Origin: a virus | Length of the DNA stretch: 20,224 nt | IMG/VR virus record: IMGVR_UViG_3300035661_000380 | Coordinates: 1 to 20,224 of that record | Direction: 5' to 3' (one strand) | The notes under the pieces: generated by a model | Seen by the model: only the letters and a program-made list of their open reading frames with translations | What the model was told of the DNA's origin: nothing | Databases searched by the model: none | Translations under genes and position numbers: made by a program | In this document: positions 11,905 to 20,213 of the stretch, one piece after another | How the letters are laid out: the number at the start of each line of letters is the position of its first letter | Position numbering within the stretch: the stretch's first letter is position 1

Positions 11905-12387
11905 ATGACTACTAAGAAGAAAACAGGCCGACCAACTACATTTAACAAAGATATTGTTGATATAGTCTGCGAGCGGTTGGCTTCTGGTGAAACTTTGCGA
12001 GGTATTTGCAGGGAAGATGGTATGCCACCCGAAGCAACATTCCGCACATGGTTGTTAGATGATAAAAATGGAGTTTACACGCAATACGCAATGGCAAGAG
12101 ACATCGGCCTTGATGTGATGGCTGATCAGTTACTTGATATTGCTGATGATAGTTCAAGCGACACATACCAGACTGAAGATGGGGTAGAACGAACTAACCA
12201 AGAAGTTATAGCTCGGTCACGATTGCGAGTTGATACGCGCAAGTGGTATCTGTCAAAGCTGGCACCTAAGCGATACGGCGAAAAGCAAGCGGTTGAGCTA
12301 TCTGGCAATCTAACATTATCAACTATGAGTGATGAGGATATTCTGGCTGAGTTAGCTGCATTAAAACTAACCGTTAAAGATGAGTGA
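11905..12387 (+). CDS. terS: Terminase small subunit
   Basis: 160 aa from ATG 11905, which has AGGAG eight bases upstream; an ATG at 11887 lacks a ribosome site. The N-terminus GRPTTFNKDIVDIVCERLAS ... RGICREDGMPPEATFRTWLL is the helix-turn-helix DNA-recognition domain. The central helical part contains AMARDIGLDVMADQLLDIAD, and the end ...YLSKLAPKRYGEKQAVELSG is typical of small terminase subunits. It recognises phage DNA to start packaging and passes it to TerL, which is encoded next with an 8-base overlap. Confidence 0.88.
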   Translation: MTTKKKTGRPTTFNKDIVDIVCERLASGETLRGICREDGMPPEATFRTWLLDDKNGVYTQYAMARDIGLDVMADQLLDIADDSSSDTYQTEDGVERTNQEVIARSRLRVDTRKWYLSKLAPKRYGEKQAVELSGNLTLSTMSDEDILAELAALKLTVKDE

Positions 12388-13945
12388 TCAAGCAACTAAT
12401 GAGAGGGTAAAGTTAGAACGCGCCTTACTTCTTGCGCGTGAGCTGAGGAGGCGTCACCCGTGGAAACCGCTACCAGGACCGCAGACTCTAGCTTACGAGA
12501 GTAACGCGGATATTATCGGTTACGGCGGTTCAGCAGGAGGCGGGAAAACTGATTTGGCCTGCGGTAAAGCAATAACTAAACACAAGCGCGTGCTGATTGT
12601 GCGACGAGAGAAAGCCCAGACAGAGGGTGTAGTGCAGCGCTTAACTGAGATAGCTGGATCATCAAACGGGTATAACTCGCAAAAGGGCGTATGGCGATTA
12701 CCTGTTGGAACTGAGCCGTTAATTGAGTTCGGTGGACTGGATAACCCTGGTGACGAAAACCGCTGGCAAGGTAGAGCGCACGACCTTAAGCTGCTTGAGG
12801 AAGTCGCTGAGATGCGTGAATCTCAAGCTAGATTCGTAATGGGATGGACACGCTCAGCGGATCCAACTGTAAAGCCGCAAGTTTTGATGACATTCAACCC
12901 GCCGACTAAAGCCGATGGGAGATGGGTAATTACTTTCTTTGCACCATGGCTTGACGCAAAGCACCATAACCCTGCAAAGCCTGGCGAGTTACGATGGTTC
13001 ACTACAATCGGCGGTAAAGACGTCGAAGTACCTGATTCGCGTAGCTTCGTGCTCGGGGATGATGGTGAGTATCTGTACGACTTCAATCCAGATGAACACA
13101 AGCAGGAAAATATCCTTACTCCGAAGTCGCGCACGTTCATCCCTGCGCGGGTAACTGACAATCCATACTTGATAGGAACGGGCTATATGTCAACGCTTCA
13201 ATCGTTACCTGAGCCGCTGCGCTCGCAAATGCTGTACGGTGATTTCAATGCTGGCATAGAGGACGACCCTTGGCAGGTTATACCTACCACGTGGGTAGAA
13301 GCTGCACAGGCTAGATGGGTTAAGCCAGCACAATTATCCCCGATGGATTCACTGGGCGTAGACGTAGCACGCGGGGGTAAAGACAACACGATAATCGCTC
13401 GCCGTCATGGAATGTGGTTCGACGAGCCGCTAACATACACTGGCGCAGCAACACCAGACGGACCATCCGTTGCTGGCTTGTGTATTGCTGCCATGCGCGA
13501 CGCAGCACCTATCCATATTGACGTTATTGGTGTCGGTGCTAGTCCGTATGATTTCCTCAACTCAGCTAACCAGCAAGTGATTGGCGTTAACGTATCAGAG
13601 AAGTCACTAGCAACAGACAAGTCAGGGCGGCTACGTTTCTTTAACCAGCGCTCTGAATATTACTGGAAGATGCGCGAGGCGCTGGACCCGTCAAACAATA
13701 CTGGTATATGCCTGCCGCCAAACAAGCAACTGTTAGCTGACTTATGCGCGCCAACGTGGGAGTTATCAGGCAGCGTTATCAAGGTTGAAAGCCGCGAGGG
13801 TATTATCAATCGCATTGGTCGGTCACCAGACTGGGCAAGCGCGTACATGCTGGCGCTGATAGATACGCCCAAGCGCTCTAAGTTGTTAGGTGGTGCACGT
13901 ACTAAAAGCAGAATGGTAGATTATGACCCTTATTCAAGCAAATAG
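12380..13945 (+). CDS. terL: Terminase large subunit (packaging ATPase/nuclease)
   Basis: 521 aa. The ATPase domain shows a Walker A motif GYGGSAGGGKT (48-57), LIVRREKAQ shortly after, LKLLEEVAE as a Walker B/catalytic-glutamate candidate (136-144), and TFNPP as the coupling motif (171-175). The C-terminal nuclease domain carries SLGVDVARGGKDNT (D329) and IHIDVIGVG (D382), as in RNase-H-like terminase nucleases. It pumps DNA into the prohead at the portal and cuts the genome. The next genes encode portal and head proteins, the usual order for this group. The C-terminus GGARTKSRMVDYDPYSSK is polar. Confidence 0.95.
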   Translation: MSDQATNERVKLERALLLARELRRRHPWKPLPGPQTLAYESNADIIGYGGSAGGGKTDLACGKAITKHKRVLIVRREKAQTEGVVQRLTEIAGSSNGYNSQKGVWRLPVGTEPLIEFGGLDNPGDENRWQGRAHDLKLLEEVAEMRESQARFVMGWTRSADPTVKPQVLMTFNPPTKADGRWVITFFAPWLDAKHHNPAKPGELRWFTTIGGKDVEVPDSRSFVLGDDGEYLYDFNPDEHKQENILTPKSRTFIPARVTDNPYLIGTGYMSTLQSLPEPLRSQMLYGDFNAGIEDDPWQVIPTTWVEAAQARWVKPAQLSPMDSLGVDVARGGKDNTIIARRHGMWFDEPLTYTGAATPDGPSVAGLCIAAMRDAAPIHIDVIGVGASPYDFLNSANQQVIGVNVSEKSLATDKSGRLRFFNQRSEYYWKMREALDPSNNTGICLPPNKQLLADLCAPTWELSGSVIKVESREGIINRIGRSPDWASAYMLALIDTPKRSKLLGGARTKSRMVDYDPYSSK

Positions 13946-13953
13946 GGTTTGCC

Positions 13954-14430
13954 ATGCTGCCAGCGGATCAATTAGGTGATGTAATACTAGCAACTAATCA
14001 CAGCGTGGCTGAATTAGAAAGCTTACTGCTTACTGTTCCACAAGTTGACTTATCAACTTCAAACTTGATTCATGCAGGCATGTGCGCACGCACAATCTTA
14101 ATTCCTGCTGGCACGGTGCTAACAGGTGCACTAACTAATATCGATAACATCTGCATTACATCTGGCGATATTACAGTAACTACGGATGAGGGAACAGTTA
14201 GATTTACTGGATACCACGTATTGCCTGCGACGAAAGGGAATAAGCGTGCTGGCATTGCTCACGCTGATACGTATTGGACTACCGTTTGGAAAACTGATTT
14301 GACTGATATAACAGAGATTGAGGACGAGATGACATGCGAAAGCGACATGCTTCAAAGCCGTAAGTCAAATAACAATCAAATAAAGCATAGTCATTTTGAC
14401 GTGATAGATGAATTGAAGGGGGTTAACTAA
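13954..14430 (+). CDS. Cupin-like hypothetical phage protein, 158 aa
   Basis: AGGG precedes the ATG, 8 bases after terL. Residues about 43-85 (CARTILIPAGTVLTGALTNI ... ICITSGDITVTTDEGTVRF) and YHVLPATKGNKRAGIAHADT then YWTTVWKTD give a short beta-barrel (cupin) pattern with 'P-A-G-T-x-x-T-G' and a final histidine. I recall similar cupin-like proteins between terL and portal in short-tailed phages. No complete metal-binding set is obvious. It could be structural or a small binding protein. It overlaps the next gene by one base. Confidence 0.6.
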   Translation: MLPADQLGDVILATNHSVAELESLLLTVPQVDLSTSNLIHAGMCARTILIPAGTVLTGALTNIDNICITSGDITVTTDEGTVRFTGYHVLPATKGNKRAGIAHADTYWTTVWKTDLTDITEIEDEMTCESDMLQSRKSNNNQIKHSHFDVIDELKGVN

Positions 14431-14717
14431 TGTCTTTAGGAATATCAGCAGCTGCATGGGGTGCAATCGCTGCGATTGGGTCGGTTGCAGTTTCAGCATA
14501 TAGCGCGTCTAACCAGCCTAAAGCTCCACAGATGGCGGCTGCACCTCCTATGCCGCAAGCATCACAAGCGCCTAATGCGCAGGGTATTGCGCGAGGTATG
14601 GCTGGTGCTGGACAGGCTGGCGGATCGCCAGGAGTTGGGCAAACTATGTTGACTGGCGCTGGTGGCGTTGACCCTAATACATTAGCACTTGGAAAGAATA
14701 CCCTGCTAGGTTCATGA
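14430..14717 (+). CDS. Ala/Gly/Pro-rich small protein with N-terminal hydrophobic segment
   Basis: 95 aa. Residues 5-24 (ISAAAWGAIAAIGSVAVSAY) are hydrophobic, followed by a low-complexity middle rich in A, P, Q and G and ending LALGKNTLLGS. Similar proteins with an 'LGK-x-T-L-L-G' end occur next to the portal in phages of the Bordetella BPP-1 type and are probably minor virion or internal proteins. The frame is intact and packed between neighbours: the stop is one base before the portal ATG. Export or membrane insertion is possible but not proven. Confidence 0.6.
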   Translation: MSLGISAAAWGAIAAIGSVAVSAYSASNQPKAPQMAAAPPMPQASQAPNAQGIARGMAGAGQAGGSPGVGQTMLTGAGGVDPNTLALGKNTLLGS

Positions 14718-14718
14718 T

Positions 14719-16389
14719 ATGGCGGATATAACTCCCAAAGAAAAGATACTAAACAGGTATGGGCAGTTAAAGACTGAACGTGCTAGCTGGATAGCGCACT
14801 GGCAAGAAATATCAAGCTATCTGCTTCCTCGCAATGGCCGCTTCTTTGTTCAAGATCGTGACCGAGGACAGCGCCGTAACAACGCCATTTACGATAGTAC
14901 AGGCACTAAATCCCTGCGTATCCTTGCTGCTGGCTTAATGGGCGGCTTAACCTCCCCTGCTCGCCCATGGTTCCGCCTTGCTGTATCTGATAGCAAGCTG
15001 ATGAAGAATGCGGGCGTTAAGGTTTGGCTTGATGATTGCACAACCAAGATGCTGGATATATTTGCAAAGTCTAATACCTATCGTGCACTTCACGGCATGT
15101 ATGAAGAACTTGGCGCATTCGGAACATCGGCTTGCATCATGATGGAAGATTATGATTCAGTTATCCGCCATTACCCGCTTACGGTCGGCGAGTTCTGCAT
15201 CGCTACCGATTACAGGGGTGACGTTTGCACGCTATATCGTGAGTTCCAGAAGACGGTCAGTGAGATTGTCAAAGAGTTCGGTTATGACAATTGCAGCAAT
15301 GCAGTTCGTAATATGTATGACCAGGGGCAGCTTGACCAGTGGGTAACTATCATCCATGCGATTGAACCGCGTGAGGATAGGGATCATAGTAAGTCAGATT
15401 CTAAGAATATGCCGTGGTCGAGTGTCTATTATGAACTCGGTGGCGAGAGTGACAAGCCGTTACGCGAATCAGGGTACAAGAAATTTCCTGCTCTATGCCC
15501 TAGATGGGGGGTAGCTGGTGGGGATATTTACGGTAACAGCCCAGGCATGGAAGCGCTAGGTGACGTAAAGCAATTGCAGCATGAGCAACTACGCAAAGCG
15601 CAGTGCATCGATTACCAAACCAACCCGCCTCTGCAAGTTCCAACGTCGATGAAGAACCGTGATGTTGAAACATTGCCAGGCGGTATCAGCTTCGTAGATT
15701 CTGCCAGTACAGGCGGCGGAATTAAAACCGCATTCGATGTACAGCTTAATCTAGCTTATCTGCTTCAAGATATTCAAGATGTTAGAACTCGCATTAGCAG
15801 CGCGTTTTATTCTGACTTATTCTTGATGCTGTCACAAGATCAGACAGGCCGCATGACTGCAACCGAAGTGTCAGAACGGCACGAAGAAAAGATGCTGATG
15901 CTGGGTCCTGTACTTGAGCGACTGCATAATGAGCTGCTAGAGCCTTTGATAGATACTACGTTCCAGATCATGCTTGATGCTGGCGTCGTTCCACCTCCTC
16001 CGCCTGAATTGCAAGGCCAGGTATTGAGTGTTGAGTTAGTTAGCATGTTGGCGCAAGCACAGCGCGCCATTGCAACTAATGGCATTGACCGCTTTATTGG
16101 AGGTCTTGGGAGTATTGCTCAGATTAAACCAGAAGTCCTGGACAAATTCGATGCAGATGTCTGGGCGAACGATTATGCAGATATGCTCGGTGTTGACCCT
16201 ACGATGTTGGTATCTGATGAGCAAGTAGCAATGGTACGTCAGGCACGAGCGCAGGCTCAGGCTAAAGCGCAACAGTCGGCAATGGCTAACCAACAGGCAG
16301 ATACGGCTCAGAAGTTAGGAACGGTAAACACTACAGGCGGCAATGCTGCAAGTGATGTGATGAATATGTTTAGCGGGTACAACGGATAA
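14719..16389 (+). CDS. Head-to-tail connector (portal) protein
   Basis: 556 aa. The N-terminal block SSYLLPRNGRFFVQDRDRGQ then RRNNAIYDSTGTKSLRILAAGLMGG and LTSPARPWFRL (residues 32-86) is the diagnostic start of the phage head-tail connector family. PGMEALGDVKQLQHEQLRKA (around 274-293), TATEVSERHEEKMLMLGPVL near 375-395, and a Gln/Ala-rich C-terminus (QARAQAQAKAQQ) follow. It forms the dodecameric ring at the capsid vertex through which TerL moves DNA. Length matches relatives (about 530-570). It is the portal type of podovirus-like phages, not the SPP1/HK97 portal. Confidence 0.93.
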   Translation: MADITPKEKILNRYGQLKTERASWIAHWQEISSYLLPRNGRFFVQDRDRGQRRNNAIYDSTGTKSLRILAAGLMGGLTSPARPWFRLAVSDSKLMKNAGVKVWLDDCTTKMLDIFAKSNTYRALHGMYEELGAFGTSACIMMEDYDSVIRHYPLTVGEFCIATDYRGDVCTLYREFQKTVSEIVKEFGYDNCSNAVRNMYDQGQLDQWVTIIHAIEPREDRDHSKSDSKNMPWSSVYYELGGESDKPLRESGYKKFPALCPRWGVAGGDIYGNSPGMEALGDVKQLQHEQLRKAQCIDYQTNPPLQVPTSMKNRDVETLPGGISFVDSASTGGGIKTAFDVQLNLAYLLQDIQDVRTRISSAFYSDLFLMLSQDQTGRMTATEVSERHEEKMLMLGPVLERLHNELLEPLIDTTFQIMLDAGVVPPPPPELQGQVLSVELVSMLAQAQRAIATNGIDRFIGGLGSIAQIKPEVLDKFDADVWANDYADMLGVDPTMLVSDEQVAMVRQARAQAQAKAQQSAMANQQADTAQKLGTVNTTGGNAASDVMNMFSGYNG

Positions 16390-16398
16390 AGGAATGAT

Positions 16399-16716
16399 AT
16401 GAGCATGGTAAGCATGAAAATACCTCCAGATGATAGTAACGAGGAAATAGCATCATCCAATCAGTACGGCTATGGTTTGCGTATCAGATTGAATGACGAC
16501 CAGTGTGAAGCGCTTGGCATTACTACGCCGCCAACAGCTGGTAGCAAGATGAACATCAACGCCGTGGCCTTCGTAGCAAGTGCCACTCAATCGGTTGAGG
16601 ATGACGGTGATGATGCTGGCAACGATGTGTATCTTGAGTTGCAGATTACAGACATGGAATTAAGTACGTCTAAAGGCGTAGATCCTTCAACAATGTTATA
16701 TGGGAGTGGGTCATGA
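16399..16716 (+). CDS. Capsid-staple-like head protein
   Basis: 105 aa. YGYGLRIRLNDDQCEALGIT then TPPTAGSKMNINAVAFVASA (residues 22-61), and DVYLELQITDMELS followed by a terminal 'STMLYGSGS', recall the small beta-rich staple proteins that clamp capsid subunits together in BPP-1-like podoviruses (YGL.I.L....L..L.......G......A.......V..). AAAGGA lies before the ATG. Assignment is from memory of family shape and from position just after the portal. The stop overlaps the next start by four bases. Confidence 0.55.
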   Translation: MSMVSMKIPPDDSNEEIASSNQYGYGLRIRLNDDQCEALGITTPPTAGSKMNINAVAFVASATQSVEDDGDDAGNDVYLELQITDMELSTSKGVDPSTMLYGSGS

Positions 16717-17012
16717 GTGGAAACAGTAATTATATGGTGGGGTTATGGGGTCCAGTGCACTCTATTTTAAGTTCTACTCCAATAGTCGTTCCCATGGTAG
16801 GTGCACCACTTCCATCAATCATAAAGCTATACGTCACCGCAGGCGATACTCTCGTGCTAGACCAGTCGTTTGATGGAGGGCTAACTTACGACACGCCACT
16901 ACTGACTGCGACGACAAGCCAAGGCGTGACGCTATCCGCTGGCTGCTCACATATCCGCGTCACTCGTTCTGCTGGCGCCTCTACTACTTCTTACTTTACG
17001 GTGTGTGGTTAA
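16713..17012 (+). CDS. Hypothetical beta-rich structural protein, 99 aa
   Basis: MSGNSNYMVGLWGPVHSILS then PIVVPMVGAPLPSIIKLYVT, DTLVLDQSFDGGLTYDTPLL and a Ser/Thr-rich end (HIRVTRSAGASTTSYFTVCG). It is a hydrophobic and Thr-rich all-beta composition, typical of small virion decoration or tail-adaptor proteins. No recognised domain. It lies in the head-gene run, overlapping its neighbour upstream by four bases, and is probably made late. Confidence 0.6.
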   Translation: MSGNSNYMVGLWGPVHSILSSTPIVVPMVGAPLPSIIKLYVTAGDTLVLDQSFDGGLTYDTPLLTATTSQGVTLSAGCSHIRVTRSAGASTTSYFTVCG

Positions 17013-17014
17013 TC

Positions 17015-17383
17015 ATGGCTAATGAAAACGCATCAAATCAAACATCAAACGTAAATGATATAGCCGTACATCCTGGCGATTCAGCAACATACAATCGAAA
17101 ACTTGTGCAGGAGTCTTATCCGTATCAACAGTTAACTGCTAGTACAGCAGTAGTAACGGGTCCTGGTGTCGTGGCAGGGTTCATTGTTATTGCAACTACA
17201 TCTGGAGTTTTTACTGTATATGACAGCACAGCAGCGTCAGGTATTAAATTATTCGACAGCACTGGGATGACGTTAACTGTTGGTCAGATAATACCATTCC
17301 CAATAGCAATGCAATTCAACACTGGCCTGTATATTGCAATATCGGGCACTTTGACTCTTAACGCTATCTACACACCACAATAA
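17015..17383 (+). CDS. Hypothetical beta-rich virion protein, 122 aa
   Basis: A GTG at 17003 opens the frame, but the ATG at 17015 (MANENASNQTSNVNDIAVHP) lies two bases past the previous stop and is the natural start. Residues about 58-122 (IATTSGVFTVYDSTAASGIK, then IIPFPIAMQFNTGLYIAISG and TLTLNAIY) form a beta sandwich that I have seen in small phage structural proteins ('FNTGLY-x-x-I-x-G-T'). Probable head decoration or adaptor; no specific role can be read. Its stop shares a base with the next ATG. Confidence 0.6.
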   Translation: MANENASNQTSNVNDIAVHPGDSATYNRKLVQESYPYQQLTASTAVVTGPGVVAGFIVIATTSGVFTVYDSTAASGIKLFDSTGMTLTVGQIIPFPIAMQFNTGLYIAISGTLTLNAIYTPQ

Positions 17384-19050
17384 TGAATACACCAATCATT
17401 AAAACAGCTTCATACGTTGGCACTGGCGCAGCACAAGTAATTCGCATTGGGTTTAAGCCAGACCTATTGCTTATTAAAGGCTCAGGTCAATACGCTAGTT
17501 TTCAGCATGATTATACGTGGGGTGGTGGTCGTGAAGCGTTTGGCAATATAACGCTGTCAGGTTCTGATGGATCTTTATGTTATTTTACAGATGAAGGTTT
17601 TACGCTTAAAACGGACGCAACGAATAACTCATCTGGAGTAACATACCATTATTTAGCGATTTCTGATAACCAAAGCGGTGTCCTTCAGACAGGCAATTAT
17701 AACGGTTATCGGTATCAAACTACTGTCGCGAATGGTGCAAATTCTGACCCAGTAACGCTTGATATTCTCAAAGCAAAACCTGACGCATTTTTCGTAAAAC
17801 GTGATTCTGCTACTCGTCCTGCCGTGTTTGCAAACTCATCATTTGTTAAAAAAGACGGTGCGTATGCTCCCGACCCAACACTGTTAACAGTTAATTCGGA
17901 CGGCACGTTATCACTCAGTACTGACATTTCAGTAAATGAAAACAATGCAATAGATAGCGGTGAAGCGCATAACTTCTTTGCGCTATTTAATAATGGAAAT
18001 TCCTGGTACACAACATCGTATGTCGGTACAGGTTCAGCCTTGAATGTGCCAGTTCCCATAACACCAGTAGCAGCGATTGTAATTCCTAATGCATCAGGTG
18101 CAATGGTATTCAACTGGGGCACAATGGGCGCCAACTCAGCAGATGGCGGAAACACTGCATTAGTCGCAAATAAGATAACGGGTTTCAGTGCTGGCAATAT
18201 CGCTATAGGTACTGATGCGTCAGTTAATACACCTGGTGTAACTTATACAGTATTGTGCTTCGCTGCATCTTCACCACAGCAAATTAGCGCATCAAAAGTT
18301 GCACAGCGTACTGCTATTAGGATGCGTAATCAATCTGGCACGATTAGTCGTGTTGCATGTGGCAGTGACAACTCACTTGGCGTTGCGGGAGCAATTACTC
18401 TGGAATGGATAGGCGAGTTCTCTGGGAATGTAAGCGAGCATGTACTGATGAGCCGAGGTGGCGGAGCATCAACTGGCAGTCGTTCCACCCCAACAAATGG
18501 CTCATTTAACTATGCCATGGCTTACACTGATTCAGCCAACGGCTTAGAAGTTTGCACATCAGACCAGTTTTCTAGCGTAGTGCCAAGCCCTACAGTTACC
18601 GCGTTCAACCGATGGCGCACTGGATGGAAACCGCAATTAGGCAGACGTTATCACTTAATGTTTACGCATGATGGGGTTGATAAATGGCTGATGTACGTAG
18701 ACAGTAAGTTAGTCAACTGGAGGCGTTTTCCTCAGTCCGTCATCGGGTTAAATGGCATCACTAATACAGCAGGACTTGTTATGGGGTTCGGTGCGCGTTA
18801 TGCAAATGGCGCGTGGTATGCATCTCAGAATACGCTGCATGCGCTGGGGCGTGTGTATAACAGGGCGCTTTCTGCTGGTGAAGTAACACGGCGTTACAAC
18901 ATCGGTTTTCTTGGACAGTCTGGGCAGGATATTACCAGCGGATTAGTGGAAGAATGGAAATTTACCGAAGCCACTGGATCAACCGTAGCGGCTACAGTTA
19001 ACGCGGCAAATAACGGCACTATTACTAATGGTGCTTGGGTTAAGCCATGA
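17383..19050 (+). CDS. Large lectin-like virion protein, two repeated domains plus LamG-like C-terminus
   Basis: 555 aa. Residues 7-96 begin TASYVGTGAAQVIRIGFKPD and end VTYHYLAISDN. Residues 208-300 begin TTSYVGTGSALNVPVPITPV and end VTYTVLCFAAS, so this is an internal repeat of one domain of the type now found in many phage fibre proteins. Residues about 325-555 carry an ALGRVYNRALSAGEVTRRYN motif and 'ITLEWIGEF', as in concanavalin-A/LamG-like lectin domains. It may bind sugars on the host cell surface, or decorate the head. It sits between portal and scaffold genes, where a head fibre or decoration fits better than a tail fibre. No catalytic site seen. Confidence 0.75.
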   Translation: MNTPIIKTASYVGTGAAQVIRIGFKPDLLLIKGSGQYASFQHDYTWGGGREAFGNITLSGSDGSLCYFTDEGFTLKTDATNNSSGVTYHYLAISDNQSGVLQTGNYNGYRYQTTVANGANSDPVTLDILKAKPDAFFVKRDSATRPAVFANSSFVKKDGAYAPDPTLLTVNSDGTLSLSTDISVNENNAIDSGEAHNFFALFNNGNSWYTTSYVGTGSALNVPVPITPVAAIVIPNASGAMVFNWGTMGANSADGGNTALVANKITGFSAGNIAIGTDASVNTPGVTYTVLCFAASSPQQISASKVAQRTAIRMRNQSGTISRVACGSDNSLGVAGAITLEWIGEFSGNVSEHVLMSRGGGASTGSRSTPTNGSFNYAMAYTDSANGLEVCTSDQFSSVVPSPTVTAFNRWRTGWKPQLGRRYHLMFTHDGVDKWLMYVDSKLVNWRRFPQSVIGLNGITNTAGLVMGFGARYANGAWYASQNTLHALGRVYNRALSAGEVTRRYNIGFLGQSGQDITSGLVEEWKFTEATGSTVAATVNAANNGTITNGAWVKP

Positions 19051-19172
19051 CCAAGACGGACTTCATATCCCAGCTAACCACTGCCGCGCTTGAGTGTGAG
19101 AAAGTGGCGTGGATACCTCATGCGTTTACATTAGCTCAGGGTGGTGCACGTACCAAGATAATCAAAGTATAA
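19047..19172 (+). CDS. Small hypothetical protein, 41 aa
   Basis: The ATG overlaps the previous stop (ATGA), which is good evidence for translation: MTKTDFISQLTTAALECEKV then AWIPHAFTLAQGGARTKIIKV. Short, with one Trp and one Cys and no membrane segment or known domain. It lies ten bases before the next gene. Coding status rests on coupling and frame only. Confidence 0.5.
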   Translation: MTKTDFISQLTTAALECEKVAWIPHAFTLAQGGARTKIIKV

Positions 19173-19181
19173 AGTAACCGC

Positions 19182-19490
19182 ATGAATGATTTTGACCCAA
19201 CCGACATACAGGCGCAAGAGCGAGCTAAAGAAGATGCAACAGAACGTGCAAAGCTAGCGGCGGTTGATGCAGGTAATGATTTTAAGTGGTTGATGAGTAA
19301 CAAACGTGGCAGGCGAATTATATGGCGCTTGCTTGAAAAAACTGGCGTATTTAGAACCAGTTTCACGGGTGATAACGCTACGTTTTTTAACGAGGGTCAA
19401 CGTAATATAGGGCTTATGCTTATCTCGGACATACATGAGTATTGCCCTGAAATGTATTTAACCATGCTAAAGGAACGAGCAAATGGCTGA
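19182..19490 (+). CDS. Bbp19-like phage head-region protein
   Basis: 102 aa. The core FKWLMSNKRGRRIIWRLLEK, GVFRTSFTGDNATFFNEGQR and NIGLMLISDIHEY matches the Bbp19-type phage family ('DfrwLMs..GRR..WR.L...GVfrtSFtG.....FnEG.RnvGL.L'), commonly found beside scaffold and capsid genes in BPP-1-like phages. Exact role unknown; structural or assembly function is likely. Its last 8 bases overlap the scaffold start. Confidence 0.8.
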   Translation: MNDFDPTDIQAQERAKEDATERAKLAAVDAGNDFKWLMSNKRGRRIIWRLLEKTGVFRTSFTGDNATFFNEGQRNIGLMLISDIHEYCPEMYLTMLKERANG

Positions 19491-20130
19491 AGAATCAGCA
19501 GTAGCAGCAACAAGCGCAGCGCCTGCAACAAGTGAATCGGTATCCGCACCAGTTACAACTGAATCGACTGCTTCATCAGCTGCACCTGTAGATGGCATAG
19601 GAGTTGCGACTGAAGCTGCTAAGGTAGATGGCGATGTCGTTAAGGCCGACGATAAAACCGATACGAGTAAACCATCTGGCGCGCCTGAGAAGTACGATTT
19701 CAAATCGCCTGAAGGTCAATCGTTTGACTCTAATGTACTTGCTAAGTTTGAAGAAGTAGCACGCGAGATAAACTTGCCGCAAGCTGAAGCGCAAAAGATG
19801 CTGGACAAAATTGCACCAGCGCTGGCGCAGAAACAAGCTGACGTTATCAAGGCAGCGCAGGATGAATGGGTAGCTAGTACCAAGGCTGATAAAGAGATCG
19901 GTGGAGATAAGCTCGATGCGAATTTATCAGTAGCAAAGAAAGCGCTTGATGCATTTGGTACGCCAGCTTTGCGTGACTTGCTGAATGAGTCAGGCTTGGG
20001 CAACCATCCTGAAATTATCAGAGCCTTTTACAAGGCTGGCAAAGCGATTAGCGAAGATTCATTTGTGCCAGGCGGAAGTAAGCCAGCAGGTAATTCAGAT
20101 CAATCACTTGCATCAAAGTTGTACGGGTAA
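19483..20130 (+). CDS. Capsid assembly scaffolding protein
   Basis: 215 aa. An Ala/Thr/Ser-rich, acidic N-terminus (to about residue 70) leads into APEKYDFKSPEGQSFDSNVL and FEEVAREINLPQAEAQKMLD, then Lys/Ala-rich helices (ALAQKQADVIKAAQDEWVAS), ALDAFGTPALRDLLNESGLG and NHPEIIRAFYKAGKAISEDS. 'Y-x-F-...-G' followed by a long helical region and 'P-x-I-x-x-x-F-Y-x-x-G-x-x-x-x-E-D' is the layout of phage scaffold proteins in this group. It guides assembly of the prohead and is lost later. AAAGGA lies eight bases before the ATG. The major capsid gene should follow, and a start codon does at 20214. Confidence 0.85.
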   Translation: MAEESAVAATSAAPATSESVSAPVTTESTASSAAPVDGIGVATEAAKVDGDVVKADDKTDTSKPSGAPEKYDFKSPEGQSFDSNVLAKFEEVAREINLPQAEAQKMLDKIAPALAQKQADVIKAAQDEWVASTKADKEIGGDKLDANLSVAKKALDAFGTPALRDLLNESGLGNHPEIIRAFYKAGKAISEDSFVPGGSKPAGNSDQSLASKLYG

Positions 20131-20145
20131 CAGGCAGTAACTAAC

Positions 20146-20199
20146 GCTCTAACGCTGTGAAGCGCTGAGCACCTTTAATTCTAACACCGTGATGGTGCT
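20146..20199 (+). promoter_or_regulatory. Structured RNA leader between scaffold and the next (capsid) gene
   Basis: GCTC (20146-20149) pairs with GAGC (20167-20170), and inside it CGCT (20153-20156) pairs with AGCG (20161-20164) over a GTGA loop of the GNRA type. Further right, GGTG (20194-20197) can pair either with CACC at 20185-20188 over a GTGAT loop, or as part of GGTGCT (20194-20199) with AGCACC (20168-20173), which would break the first stem. The AAGGAG ribosome site is at 20201-20206. The structure could tune or process the capsid message. Confidence 0.5.
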
Positions 20200-20213
20200 G
20201 AAGGAGTAATACG

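Noticed and set aside
12823-13161. 112-aa minus-strand frame opposite terL
   Set aside because: Antisense to conserved terminase sequence and no recognisable protein feature.
17715-18197. 160-aa minus-strand frame opposite the lectin-like gene
   Set aside because: It lies wholly antisense to a well-supported gene, with composition that mirrors its Thr/Ala-rich codons and no ribosome site or motif.
19132-19160. The 14-mer GGTGGTGCACGTAC shared between the 41-aa gene (19140-19153) and the end of terL (13889-13902)
   Set aside because: A single short match encoding GGART in both; without further similarity it may be chance or a short recombination tract. Not enough for a repeat call.
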